Positions 7,898 to 16,007 are shown, counted from the stretch's first letter. The stretch: 39,844 nucleotides of DNA from Bifidobacterium saguini DSM 23967 (GCF_000741715.1 NZ_JGZN01000020.1:1-39844), one strand, 5' to 3'. The notes: generated from the letters alone by a model not told the origin. Translations and numbers: made by a program.

Positions 7898-7944
7898 GCA
7901 TCCGGCCCAAGGAGCAATCCCTTGAGCGTCTTGGCGTCATCCAT
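7861..7944 (-). CDS. Possible 27-residue leader peptide
   Basis: ATG at 7944 with AGGAAG 7-8 nt upstream opens a 27-codon frame (MDDAKTLKGLLLGPDAKNKR and seven more residues, rich in Arg and Pro) that stops at 7861. It fills the gap between the MuF-C-like gene and the 7391-7792 gene and reads through the strong hairpin at 7869-7888. It may be a short basic peptide or a leader that couples translation to the hairpin, or simply chance. No homology is recognised. Confidence 0.3.
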   Translation of the reverse strand: MDDAKTLKGLLLGPDAKNKRPASRPPT

Positions 7945-7954
7945 TTGAGTCTTC

Positions 7955-8680
7955 CTATCGTGTGATGGACGGGGCCGGGCTGCCAGCCAGGTTCAACGGA
8001 TCGGCGGGATCGCAGGCTTCATGACGGCACAGGGAATCAATTCCTGATAGAATGGGATTGTCGGGGATAGTTCCGTTTTTCGAGATGGAACGGTATTCCC
8101 CTTCCAGAAGGCTGGATATATCATCGGGCAATTGCAGCCCGAATGATTGTATCCAGCCCTCTGTTTTCTCATTCGGGTATAGGGAGAGCCCTTCGTTCCA
8201 GACCGTCAGGATTGTGTGCTCGATGTTGTCACGCTCGTAGATGCTGCGGAATTGGTTGATTGAGGTCAGCCCTGCCTTTTTGTCGAGGTGGAAGGCAGCG
8301 AAGAGAGGGATATCGTTGGCACCGGTCTTATCGAGATACATGCACAGTCCACCGTTCCGGTATGTGTATGAGTCAAGCATGAGCACGTTGTTGTCCTTGA
8401 TCATCGAGGGAAGTTCGGCTATGTCCTCCAGATAGATGCTGTGCTTGTCCTTCAACTTCCTCAGGATGCCCGGAGACATGACGATGGGATAGTTTCCCGC
8501 ACCCGCTTGCAACAGAGGGGCGGAGTTCGGTAGCACGATAAAGGGCAAAGTGGCGTTGTAATAGCCGTATTCAAACTCAAGGAGCTGCTCCTTGAAGGTC
8601 TTCACTGTTCCGTCGGAACGGATCGCGGAACGGTTGATCCTTCGGATCGACTCGATATTATTATCTTCAACGTTGCTCAT
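7955..8680 (-). CDS. MuF-C-like (BECR-fold) toxin-domain protein with CDPADPLNL tail
   Basis: 241 residues from an ATG at 8680 after AGGAAGGGACAGC. Residues of about 60-190 resemble the phage MuF C-terminal domain found in nuclease toxins of the Barnase/EndoU/Colicin/RelE fold: PIVMSPGILRKLKDKHSIYL, ELPSMIKDNNVLMLDSYT, then ITSINQFRSIYERDN-like and WIQSFGLQLPD segments at the same spacing. The match is by pattern memory, so medium confidence. The tail is ACDPADPLNLAGSPAPSITR. The gene is visibly more AT-rich than its neighbours, which suggests separate acquisition. No obvious immunity gene is adjacent; the 7391-7792 protein or the ArdA neighbour could serve. Combined with the tail, a toxin exported by the conjugation machinery is a reasonable inference. 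Confidence 0.65.
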   Translation of the reverse strand: MSNVEDNNIESIRRINRSAIRSDGTVKTFKEQLLEFEYGYYNATLPFIVLPNSAPLLQAGAGNYPIVMSPGILRKLKDKHSIYLEDIAELPSMIKDNNVLMLDSYTYRNGGLCMYLDKTGANDIPLFAAFHLDKKAGLTSINQFRSIYERDNIEHTILTVWNEGLSLYPNEKTEGWIQSFGLQLPDDISSLLEGEYRSISKNGTIPDNPILSGIDSLCRHEACDPADPLNLAGSPAPSITR

Positions 8681-8691
8681 GCTGTCCCTTC

Positions 8692-9501
8692 CTATCGCGT
8701 GATGGACGGGGCCGAACCGGCGGCCAGGTTCAACGGGTCGGCGGGATTGCAGGTTTCGGAGTCACGGGGGCGGTCCATCCATTCGACCTCTTCCTTGAGC
8801 TCGTCGCGCGACCATCTGTCCGTGTCGATGGATCCGCTGAACAGGTAGCCGTCGTCGGTGAGCGTGGCGTCGGTCTCCAGCTTGTATTCCTCACCGAAGC
8901 GGGCCTTGTCGAAGAAGGAGCTGTAGTTGCTGTTCTCGATGGCGGCCACGGCCGCGAGGTCTTCGTCCTCCATGGGGTCCACGACCATCACGGACCGGTC
9001 GTCCCGCATGACGGAATGAGCCTCGATGATGCTGTACCCGAACTTCTCCTCGTTGCTTTTGAAGAACTTGGGGTTGTCGGGGCCGTATCCGGTGTCGTAC
9101 GCGTGGTAGTCGATGTCGTCGGATTCCATGGCGAGGTTCATGATCTCGATCGGATACTGGACGCCGCCGATGCCGTCGATGTAGTTCTTCACCTTCTCGT
9201 ACACGTCGGGATCGTCCAGTTCGCGGCTTTCGAACACCTTGCACATGAGGTTCAGATCGTCCAGGGGCGTGTATTCGCCTGGCGCGGGCATGTAGGAGAG
9301 CAGTCCTTCGCCGCCCTCGTAGTCGTGGATCGCGTACTCCTCGTAGCGGCCGGTCAGCCCGACCTTGTTTTTCAGCACGTCGGCCAGTTCGCCGTCCCTC
9401 ATGGGCAGCGTGATCCATGCGCCTTGCAGCACGCCCTCGTTGTATTTGCCGAGGTTGGCGACGTAGACGCGCATCTGATGGTCCTCGAGCCTGTTGCTCA
9501 T
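8692..9501 (-). CDS. ardA: ArdA-family antirestriction protein with CNPADPLNL tail
   Basis: 269 residues. The opening MRVYVANLGKYNEGVLQGAW, followed by ITLPMRDGELADVLKN and YEEYAIHDYEGG, is characteristic of ArdA, an elongated acidic DNA mimic that blocks type I restriction enzymes. It normally protects a conjugative element on entering a new host. The usual ArdA length is about 165-175 residues; here about 90 more include NPKFFKSNEEKFGYSIIEAH and an acidic segment, then the shared tail TCNPADPLNLAAGSAPSITR. The ATG at 9501 follows AAAGGAGC. The DNA encoding its tail (about 8698-8757) is nearly identical to that of the previous gene (about 7961-8016), so the tail module was copied between genes. 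Confidence 0.85.
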   Translation of the reverse strand: MSNRLEDHQMRVYVANLGKYNEGVLQGAWITLPMRDGELADVLKNKVGLTGRYEEYAIHDYEGGEGLLSYMPAPGEYTPLDDLNLMCKVFESRELDDPDVYEKVKNYIDGIGGVQYPIEIMNLAMESDDIDYHAYDTGYGPDNPKFFKSNEEKFGYSIIEAHSVMRDDRSVMVVDPMEDEDLAAVAAIENSNYSSFFDKARFGEEYKLETDATLTDDGYLFSGSIDTDRWSRDELKEEVEWMDRPRDSETCNPADPLNLAAGSAPSITR

Positions 9502-9531
9502 GATGATGCTCCTTTTTGGGTTCGTTTGCTT

Positions 9532-10626
9532 CTATCGGGTGGCCGGATCCCCGGTCGTGGCCGCGCCGGCGAGGTTCGTCGGATCGGCGGGATCGCAGGC
9601 GGCATGCGATTCCCGCGCCGCGAGGTAGCAGTCGTGCAGGTAGCCGAGCTCCTGACTGGCCTCGATGGGCGTGGACTCGCACAGTTCGAGCAGGTCGCCC
9701 GAATACTCCCCGTCTGCGTATTCGTAGAAATCCCAGTCGCATGAGCCGAGCACCCTCGCGATGGCCATCATGGTGTCCAGGTCGAGCAGCGACCCGTCGT
9801 GCGCGAGCACCTCGCGCGCGAGCGGATAATCCTCGCGTTCGAAGGATTCGCGCCAGTATTCGGGTAGGTCCATGCCCCGATCCGGAGTCGGGGCGTCCCG
9901 TTGACGGGACCGGTCATCGAGCAGGCCGCGGAGCTCGGCGCGAGAATACCGGCCGGGGTCCACGTCGGGTTCGAGGTTTTTCATGTAGTAGCCCGATTCG
10001 AGCGTCTCCACGTTGTCGTTCATGGCGCATTCGCTGCCCAGCCGCTCCACGTCTACGTAGCCGGAGAGCATCAGGTCCGATTCGGCCAGCTTGGTGTCCA
10101 GGGCCGCGGTGAGTCCGCTTGCGGAGATCACCTCCAGACCGTATTTCTCATCGGGGCTCCCGCACAGCCTCTCCTGCTCGGGAACGAGACCGTACCGGGA
10201 ATACGGGATTCCCCCGAGCTGCATCGCGTAGTTCGCGACCTCATAGGCGGACGGCTCGTCACCGGGATGGTCAAAGGCGAGGAGCGCCCAGACCCGCTCG
10301 ACCACGGGATCCAGCGATCCGTCCCCATAGACGCGGGCCTGGTATTGGAACGCTCGGCACATAAGGTTCACATCCGTGATGGATTCGTGTTCCAGATCGT
10401 TGAATCCAAGCGTTTTCAACAGACCCTCGCGGTCGAAGTCGCTGATGCGGCATTCCACACCGGCCGGAAGACGCCCCTGTTCGTCCAGACGGGCGTCGAT
10501 GCCGAGCCTGTCATGCAGGAACGATTCAAGTTCCGAGTCAGAGACCGGCAGGTCCAGCCATTCCCAACCGGATCCGTCCGCCCTGTCCAGACATACGCCG
10601 GCAAGGCGGGTCTCGCTGTCAGCCAT
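9532..10626 (-). CDS. Divergent ArdA-like protein fused to a shared operon domain, with CDPADPTNL tail
   Basis: 364 residues, first gene of the long minus-strand operon. Residues 1-100 follow the ArdA layout (SGWEWLDLPVSDSELESFL, CRISDFDREGLLKTLG, TDVNLMCRAF), and about 115-180 match the second part of the neighbouring ArdA (GGIPYSRYGLVPEQE, SPDEKYGLEVISASG). Residues of about 255-335 carry the PLAREVLAHDGS...CDWDFY domain that also begins the 6336-7376 protein. The tail is AACDPADPTNLAGAA, ending PATR. The ATG at 10626 follows GGAGG, and the GGACACCTTGCCCCGC box lies 65 nt before it. It is probably an antirestriction protein with an added module. Confidence 0.7.
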   Translation of the reverse strand: MADSETRLAGVCLDRADGSGWEWLDLPVSDSELESFLHDRLGIDARLDEQGRLPAGVECRISDFDREGLLKTLGFNDLEHESITDVNLMCRAFQYQARVYGDGSLDPVVERVWALLAFDHPGDEPSAYEVANYAMQLGGIPYSRYGLVPEQERLCGSPDEKYGLEVISASGLTAALDTKLAESDLMLSGYVDVERLGSECAMNDNVETLESGYYMKNLEPDVDPGRYSRAELRGLLDDRSRQRDAPTPDRGMDLPEYWRESFEREDYPLAREVLAHDGSLLDLDTMMAIARVLGSCDWDFYEYADGEYSGDLLELCESTPIEASQELGYLHDCYLAARESHAACDPADPTNLAGAATTGDPATR

Positions 10627-10691
10627 GCATGACCTCCTTCGATATCGTTCGACGTTTCCCGCCCATTATCGAAAGGAATCCGCGGCGGCGC

Positions 10692-10705
10692 GGGGCAAGG
10701 TGTCC
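10692..10705 (-). promoter_or_regulatory. Backbone box, diverged copy, upstream of the 9532-10626 operon
   Basis: On the minus strand this reads GGACACCTTGCCCC, followed by GC, matching the recurring GGACGGCCTGCCCC box at 11 of 14 positions. It is 65 nt before the start codon, in the usual orientation. The region 10627-10815 has no other gene and separates divergent units. Confidence 0.55.
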
Positions 10706-10815
10706 ACAAGAGGGACGGACCCGGCGCGCGCCCGCGCCGAGCCCTACTCCCGTAAGGGTTTTCGCGACACTCCGACCGTATGCGCCGATCATTTCGGAAC
10801 GTTACGGTGGATGAT

Positions 10816-11547
10816 ATGGAATCATCACGGGAAAGAGACTCATCCATCGAATGCCCCGTATGCGGAGAGACCTTTGAACTGGAGTCCATCTACCTGCACG
10901 GGTATTACAGGCATGACATGCGTGCGGCCGATTGGCGGAAGTGGGGTTTGCGCCAGGTGGAGTGCCCCGTGTGCGGACGAACCTGTTCCATCAGCTTCCT
11001 ATCCGATCACATGGAACGGCACAAACACGAAAGCGGAAATGGCGGACCGCATGCGACCGTCGTCTACTATCTCGGCTTGAAATCCTGTTCACGTTGCCTG
11101 AAGCCGTTGGAACGCGTCTACGACCGCATCCCGTATTGCGAGCTGCGTTGCCCGGAGTGCGGCGAATGGTGGCCGCTCAACCGGTGCCGGCCGGGTTCCG
11201 AGGCCATGCCGATGAAGGACGACTGCTGGCTGGGTGGCGACACGTTGGACGCGTATGGGAAGTACTGCATGGCGCGCGAGGACGTGGAGGCGCTGACCGC
11301 CACCCTGGAACAGCTTGGATATAGGGATACCGCTGATTGGCGGGAACGGGTTCGAGGCATCGACTCCGAACTGGAGAACGCCTGTGTGGAAGAACAGTTC
11401 AATGATGCGGCGGAGGAGCTGGAAGGACTGCGTGAAGCCATGCTCGACATGCTGACCTCGCTGGCCCTCCGCACCCCGCGCCGGTCGTATCATCCGTCCG
11501 CACGGAAGCCGGCCGCACGGGAGCGTCACCGGATGCGCATCCGGTGA
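10816..11547 (+). CDS. Zinc-finger protein with several CxxC clusters
   Basis: 243 residues. Near the N-terminus CPVCGETF (Cys 13 and 16) is followed by HGYYRH (His 28 and 33), and CPVCGRTC (Cys 50 and 53) by HMERH (His 65 and 69): two C2H2-like fingers. Then CSRC...CPEC forms a zinc ribbon. The C-terminal third is helical and acidic, ending in a basic RRSYHP...RMRIR tail. The ATG at 10816 has GGTGG eight nt upstream; an in-frame ATG at 10780 adds 12 residues but has no site. It is the only plus-strand gene among minus-strand backbone genes and is divergent from the long operon, as expected for a DNA-binding regulator, although that role is inference. Confidence 0.75.
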   Translation: MESSRERDSSIECPVCGETFELESIYLHGYYRHDMRAADWRKWGLRQVECPVCGRTCSISFLSDHMERHKHESGNGGPHATVVYYLGLKSCSRCLKPLERVYDRIPYCELRCPECGEWWPLNRCRPGSEAMPMKDDCWLGGDTLDAYGKYCMAREDVEALTATLEQLGYRDTADWRERVRGIDSELENACVEEQFNDAAEELEGLREAMLDMLTSLALRTPRRSYHPSARKPAARERHRMRIR

Positions 11548-11625
11548 CCGGCACACGGATGTCGATCCGACAGCCCTTTTTGGGTTATAGGCCAAATTGT
11601 GCGTCCGGTGGTCTAGCCGTTTAGC

Positions 11626-12369
11626 TCAGAGGCAAGGCAGGGAGCGGGATGCCGGATCCGTCCCGAATAGCGGGTCGGAGGGGTCCAGACCGGCCGGAGC
11701 GGGATACGTCTGCATGGACGCTTCCGGGCCGGCTTCATGGCCGTCGCGCGAGAGTTGACCCTCGTTCACCAGGGAGTCGATGATCTCCCAGCCTTTCTCG
11801 ATGCTGAGGTCCTTGAGCGTTCGTGGGGATATCATGTCGCGCATGGTGCCCATGTTCTGCTCGGTGACCGGCCAGTCGTGTTCTTCGAGCCATTGGCGCA
11901 GGTCGGACTCCGTCCAGCGTATCTCGACGATGATCCCGTTCCCCTCTCCGTATCGTTGCGGGGGCTCCTTCCTTGGCCGCGTCATCGGGACGTAGAGATC
12001 CTCGAAGTACTGCTGATCGGCCTCGAGCATTGCGAGGAAGACGCTCGGGGAAAGATTGTTGAACCTGCCGAACTCCGGCGACCAGAATTTATTGAACTCC
12101 TCGTCCGCGTCGAAGTCGAGGAACGCCTCGCCGATCGCGGCCCTCAGACCGCTCTCGTCGGAGTGCGCCGGGACCGTCACCGTGATGGTCCCGTGGTATG
12201 GAGCCTCGAGGGTCATGTACAGATTCGATTGTTCGTCGCCGTCCGGCTTCGCGTCATGCTGGATATAGCATTCCCCGTTGCCGCTGTCCAGCTCGTACAG
12301 ATCGATGAGATCCTGGGCCATTTCCATGACGCGCCGTTCTTCGGGCGTGTAGTCTTCGCTGTCGATCAT
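11626..12369 (-). CDS. Hypothetical protein with LDPSDPLF tail
   Basis: 247 residues from an ATG at 12369 after AGGAAGGAATCC; the longer frame from 12408 lacks such a site. The protein is acidic; a segment TESDLRQWLEEHDWPVTEQN followed by MISPRTLKDLSIEKGWEIID looks helical. No domain is recognised. The C-terminus reads GLDPSDPLFGTDPASRS and then ends LPCL instead of the usual Arg, so the tail may have been altered by local rearrangement at its end. A copy of the backbone box lies 68 nt before the start. It is a monocistronic unit. Function unknown. Confidence 0.7.
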   Translation of the reverse strand: MIDSEDYTPEERRVMEMAQDLIDLYELDSGNGECYIQHDAKPDGDEQSNLYMTLEAPYHGTITVTVPAHSDESGLRAAIGEAFLDFDADEEFNKFWSPEFGRFNNLSPSVFLAMLEADQQYFEDLYVPMTRPRKEPPQRYGEGNGIIVEIRWTESDLRQWLEEHDWPVTEQNMGTMRDMISPRTLKDLSIEKGWEIIDSLVNEGQLSRDGHEAGPEASMQTYPAPAGLDPSDPLFGTDPASRSLPCL

Positions 12370-12437
12370 CGCGGGATTCCTTCCTGTCGTCGTTGCTCTT
12401 CCAATCATCGATCATGGGCCCCGGACGCCGCGGCCGC

Positions 12438-12451
12438 GGGGCAGGCCGTCT
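12438..12451 (-). promoter_or_regulatory. Backbone box upstream of 11626-12369
   Basis: The minus strand reads AGACGGCCTGCCCC, continuing GCGGCC. It is 68 nt before the start codon and begins at the stop codon of the upstream hydrolase gene. Confidence 0.65.
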
Positions 12452-13469
12452 AATACCAGTTGTTTCTGAGCCAGAAGCTCCTGGCGGCGGACGGGCTGCC
12501 GTAGCGGCCCCTGATGTAGTCGAGCCCCCATTTGATCTGGGTTGCGGCGTTGTCCTTCCAGTCGTCTCCCGCGGACGCCATTTTCGAGGCGGGCAGTGAC
12601 TGGGGTATGCCGTACGCGCCCGAGCTTGGGTTGGTGGCGTTCCACCGCCAACCGGATTCGTGGTTCCACAGCCAGACGAGGGCGTCGTAGTCGGCATCGT
12701 CCCAATCGCTGTAGGAGGCGATCATCCTCTTGGCGATGGCCTGCGCCTCCTCGGGGCTGGCGTGCGTGCCGTCGCCCTCGTAGTCGGCTCCGGGATGGGC
12801 GGTGGCGCCGGTGGAGCAGGTCCATGCCGCTTCCACGGTGCTCGTCTGACCCGTGGAGTCGGGATGCGTTCCCGTTGAGCCGTCTGAATGCCCGTCCGGC
12901 AGGATGTAGACCGCGCCCACGTCGATGCGGTGGGTGCGGTGGTTGACGATTCCGGGGCCCGCGGCCGCGTTCATCTCGCTGATGGTGACCGTGCCGGCCG
13001 CGGAGTCCACGCTTTCCACGATGGCGACGTGGCCGTAGAACGTGGCCGCTCCGGCGACCCCGGGAGCGTAGCTGACGATGCTGCCCGCGACCGGATCGGT
13101 GATCGTGGTCCTCCATCCGGCGGAGGCCGCGCTTCTGCCCCAGTCGCCGCCGTTGCCCCAGTGGGATCCCACGTCAAGGCCGAGCCTATGCCCCCTCATG
13201 CACGCCCACCAGGTGCATTGTCCGGCCGGGTAGCCGCGGCAGACTCCGTCCGGCCCGTCCTCTCCGTCGAACCAGGCGCGGGTCTGGGTGATGTTCATCC
13301 CGTCCCTGACCTCGCCGGTGACGACGCTGCCGCCGGTTCCGCCCGCGGACGCGGAGCCGTCCTTGCATCCGTTCATGTATTGGAGCACGCCCAATGGCGT
13401 GCATCCGCCCATGAGGGTCAGGATGCATGCGGCGAGCAGCATGGTGCGGACGCGGCGCATGCGTTTCAT
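12450..13469 (-). CDS. Bifunctional CHAP/lytic transglycosylase-type cell-wall hydrolase of the transfer system
   Basis: 339 residues. The N-terminus has basic residues then a hydrophobic run ending LMGGC, a signal peptide or membrane anchor with a poor lipobox. Residues of about 75-190 form a CHAP amidase/endopeptidase domain (GQCTWWAC, later GHVAIVE and MNAAAG). Residues of about 255-339 look like a soluble lytic transglycosylase domain (WLWNHESGWRW with the likely catalytic Glu, SSGAYGIPQSLPASKMAS, AATQIKWGLDYI). Such proteins open the peptidoglycan for the mating channel, like VirB1 or the TcpG-type hydrolases. The start at 13469 overlaps the end of the upstream gene by ATGA, so the two are translationally coupled. 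Confidence 0.9.
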   Translation of the reverse strand: MKRMRRVRTMLLAACILTLMGGCTPLGVLQYMNGCKDGSASAGGTGGSVVTGEVRDGMNITQTRAWFDGEDGPDGVCRGYPAGQCTWWACMRGHRLGLDVGSHWGNGGDWGRSAASAGWRTTITDPVAGSIVSYAPGVAGAATFYGHVAIVESVDSAAGTVTISEMNAAAGPGIVNHRTHRIDVGAVYILPDGHSDGSTGTHPDSTGQTSTVEAAWTCSTGATAHPGADYEGDGTHASPEEAQAIAKRMIASYSDWDDADYDALVWLWNHESGWRWNATNPSSGAYGIPQSLPASKMASAGDDWKDNAATQIKWGLDYIRGRYGSPSAARSFWLRNNWY

Positions 13470-14413
13470 CGGGTGTCCTTCAGCGACCAGAACGGCTTCT
13501 GTCCGCCGACCACGACCTCCACGGTGCGGCAGGGGCGTTGGCGTGTGCCGTATCCGGTGGCGGAGACCACCGTGTACGACTCCTTGCCGGCCTTGGGGGC
13601 TTCGGTTTCGTTGGAATGCTTGTCGAGCAGGGGGCCGTCGAGCGATGCGGGGCAGTAGACGGTGACATGCCAGTTCCCGTCGTCCATTGGGATGAGCACG
13701 GTGTCGTACGCCCTAGAGACGGTCAGCTGGGGGTTGCTCGTGGATGGGATGGAAAGGCCGTCCGGCACGGGGAAGCTGGTTTCGGCCGCCGTGTAAAACG
13801 GGTTCGATTGGATGGCGTCCTCGTCGGAGCCCGGCCAGGTGCCGTCCGTGGAGCATTCGTAGGCGTAGCTGATGTATGTCGCGTCGGATTGGCCCGAGCA
13901 TACGGAGTCGGCTTGGAACCGGCGTTGCGTCCACCACCAGCGGGGAGCGTCGGAGATCGGATGGCCGTTGCCGGCTCCGTCGTCTCCGATGAGGTCGAGC
14001 ACGCGGCTGCGCCAGTCGTCGTCGGAGCCGTTCGGGTCGAGAATCGCGTTCACCGTCTCCAACGCGGTGTCGATGGGGCCGGCTCCCCCATCGTCCAGGA
14101 TGACGCTCTTCCCGTTTTCGTTGATGCTCGCCGCCCCGTTCCCGTCCGTTGACACGGGGAACGCTTTGGTGCGTTCGGACCATGATCCGGGCACGGGGAT
14201 TCCTGCCGCCTTCAGGCCGGCCCAGTCGTCTTGCGTCGGCCGGCTCCCCTTGGCGGAGCCGGTTTCCGTGACGGCGGTTTCCGGCTTCCGGTCGGCGGAC
14301 GGGTTCTGGTGGTTGACGACGATGACTCCCAGCGCGCAGATGAGGATCACGGCGGCGATCGCGCACAGCGCGCTCAGGAGCCTGGGCATGGGTTTCGGTT
14401 CGGGACGGCTCAT
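13466..14413 (-). CDS. Membrane-anchored protein of the transfer region
   Basis: 315 residues from an ATG at 14413 that overlaps the stop of the upstream gene by ATGA. A single transmembrane helix lies at about residues 12-34 (LLSALCAIAAVILICALGVI) with a short Pro/Arg cytoplasmic N-terminus, so the rest is extracytoplasmic. The outer domain has many Trp residues (PRWWWTQRRF) and three Cys residues. The topology recalls VirB8/TcpC-type channel components, but I do not see a family signature. Its position directly before the cell-wall hydrolase supports a role in the mating channel. It ends KDTR without the shared tail core. Confidence 0.75.
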   Translation of the reverse strand: MSRPEPKPMPRLLSALCAIAAVILICALGVIVVNHQNPSADRKPETAVTETGSAKGSRPTQDDWAGLKAAGIPVPGSWSERTKAFPVSTDGNGAASINENGKSVILDDGGAGPIDTALETVNAILDPNGSDDDWRSRVLDLIGDDGAGNGHPISDAPRWWWTQRRFQADSVCSGQSDATYISYAYECSTDGTWPGSDEDAIQSNPFYTAAETSFPVPDGLSIPSTSNPQLTVSRAYDTVLIPMDDGNWHVTVYCPASLDGPLLDKHSNETEAPKAGKESYTVVSATGYGTRQRPCRTVEVVVGGQKPFWSLKDTR

Positions 14414-14799
14414 GATTCGCCTTCCTCCCACGGCCGCGGCTCGTAGCCGGCTGGGGTCGCGGACGGCTCCGCGAGCGGGTTCTGCGTATCCCCGTCTGCG
14501 GATGGTGTCGGCTCCGCGGTGCCGTCGGATGACGGCTCGTCCTCCCATCTGGATTCGATCAGGTCGTCGGCGAGCTTGAGCTCGGCGACGGTGTTTCCCG
14601 CGTCCCTGGCCTTGGCGCGCAGCTCCCTGGCGGTCTCCTCGGCCTGGGTCAGACGGGCCTGCAAGGATTTGGCCGCGACGCGCGAGGCCACGTATTCATC
14701 CATCGTCTCCTGCTTGGCCTTCTGGCTTTCACGGACGGCCCTGAGGATGTCGCGCTTCATGTCGCGCATGGCGTTCTTTCTTTCGTTATCGGATGCCAC
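14410..14799 (-). CDS. Small coiled-coil protein, GTG start
   Basis: 129 residues. I chose the GTG at 14799 because GAAGGAAGGACC precedes it; an internal ATG (MRDMKRD) is possible. Residues of about 10-85 form a predicted coiled coil (SLQARLTQAEETARELRAKA). The C-terminal third is acidic and Pro-rich (DGTAEPTPSADGDTQNP). No enzyme motif is visible. It is the first gene of a three-gene unit with the membrane protein and the hydrolase, joined by ATGA overlaps, and the backbone box lies 73 nt upstream. Possibly a scaffold of the transfer apparatus. Confidence 0.7.
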   Translation of the reverse strand: MASDNERKNAMRDMKRDILRAVRESQKAKQETMDEYVASRVAAKSLQARLTQAEETARELRAKARDAGNTVAELKLADDLIESRWEDEPSSDGTAEPTPSADGDTQNPLAEPSATPAGYEPRPWEEGES

Positions 14800-14872
14800 A
14801 GTGGTCCTTCCTTCGGATGATGTTTTCGGTTTTCCGTCACAATGGAGTCTGCCTTCCGCGGATTCCGGCCGC

Positions 14873-14886
14873 GGGGCAGGCCGTCC
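14873..14886 (-). promoter_or_regulatory. Backbone box upstream of 14410-14799
   Basis: The minus strand reads exactly GGACGGCCTGCCCC, then GCGGCC, 73 nt before the GTG start. The leader after it shares TGTGACGGAAA with the leader of the next upstream gene (14972-15937). Confidence 0.7.
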
Positions 14887-14971
14887 GTGAACGGTTCCCA
14901 CGGCAGTCATGAGGGCGGTCGGAGGATGAGGCTCCACGAAAACGGATGCCCTCACTTCCACGAGCCCTGTC

Positions 14972-15937
14972 TCAGCGGGTCCGGCCATCGGATGCGGCGG
15001 AGGATGCCCGCAGCGGGTTCGAGGGATCCCATTGCGATGCCTCCGGGATCTCATCGATGCGCTTCAGCACGGTTGACTGCGCGTCGTGCACGGCGGCGTC
15101 CAGCATTTCGAACGAGTCGTGCAGACGCCCCGCGAGGGCGGCCAGGCCTTCGTCTCCGTCCAGGTGTTGCAGCGCGTCAATCTGCTCGAATGCCGATGAG
15201 AGGTCCGCCTGGAGGTTCCGCAACAGGTAATCGGCTTCGTTCAGGGTTCCGGGATCGTCCACGCCTATCGGAGGCTGTGCAATCCGGTGGATATCGGGAT
15301 CTGGTTCCGGGGGATTGATCGGATCGTCCGGGTCCAGGTTGGCCTGCGCGATCCGAAGCCATGAATCGTAGTCGCCGGTCAGGTAGACTCCGCCCATGCA
15401 GTCGGCGAGCTCCCATGAATCGAAGGATCCGCCATGCCCGTCCGTCCATTGGATCCGCTTGTATGCCTGCACCTCATAGACACGTCCGTTGCACCAGTCG
15501 TCCAGCTCCTCGGCCAGCGCTTTCGCCGTCCCGTATCCATCCGCGGCCGCGGCGACGACGAGCACCTGGTGGCCTTGCGACCCCACGAGGTATTCTCCGG
15601 CATCCCAGCCGGACTTGCGGTAGTGGTCGATGATCGCGGCGGATATCGCCTCCGGCCCGTCTTCCACGCCGTCGTGCCCGTGCTCCCGGATATCGTCGCG
15701 GATACGCACCCCTTCGGGGTCGCCGGCGTTCATCCATTCGTCATCCCCGTGGAAGGAGCTCGGACGGATCACGGTGACCGATGCCTTGTCCCCGTAGTTC
15801 AGCGTGGGCATGGAGAAACGGTTCATGGATCCGTTCCACGGGTCCGCGGTCAACGCGTAGAACACGTCGCCGATTCTCTTGGTCTCCTCGAATTGCAGGC
15901 TGGTGTCGGATTCGAGGTCGGATTCCGTCAATATCAT
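14972..15937 (-). CDS. Hypothetical protein with two DPxxP tail-like motifs
   Basis: 321 residues from an ATG at 15937. The N-terminal two thirds hold a segment SQGHQVLVVAAAADGYGTAK followed by ALAEELDDWCNGRVYEVQAY, an alpha/beta pattern that I cannot assign. An internal LDPDDPINPPEPDPD at about residue 199 resembles the shared tail, and the true C-terminus WDPSNPLRASSA...GRTR is a full member. The region between them is helical. This could be two ancestral tailed proteins fused together, with the first tail now internal (inference). The backbone box lies 70 nt before the start, divergent from the plus-strand mobilisation operon. Function unknown. Confidence 0.7.
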   Translation of the reverse strand: MILTESDLESDTSLQFEETKRIGDVFYALTADPWNGSMNRFSMPTLNYGDKASVTVIRPSSFHGDDEWMNAGDPEGVRIRDDIREHGHDGVEDGPEAISAAIIDHYRKSGWDAGEYLVGSQGHQVLVVAAAADGYGTAKALAEELDDWCNGRVYEVQAYKRIQWTDGHGGSFDSWELADCMGGVYLTGDYDSWLRIAQANLDPDDPINPPEPDPDIHRIAQPPIGVDDPGTLNEADYLLRNLQADLSSAFEQIDALQHLDGDEGLAALAGRLHDSFEMLDAAVHDAQSTVLKRIDEIPEASQWDPSNPLRASSAASDGRTR

Positions 15938-16007
15938 TTTCGTTCCCGTTCCTTTCGCTTGCCGGTTTCCGTCACAGTGAAGTGTGTCTTCCCGGCGTGC
16001 GGTCGGC

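Noticed and set aside
11605..11645. tRNA-like stretch (TTTAGCTCAGAGGCAAGGC)
   Set aside because: It recalls a D-arm, but no acceptor stem, anticodon arm or T-arm can be folded around it; it overlaps the 3' end of a minus-strand gene.
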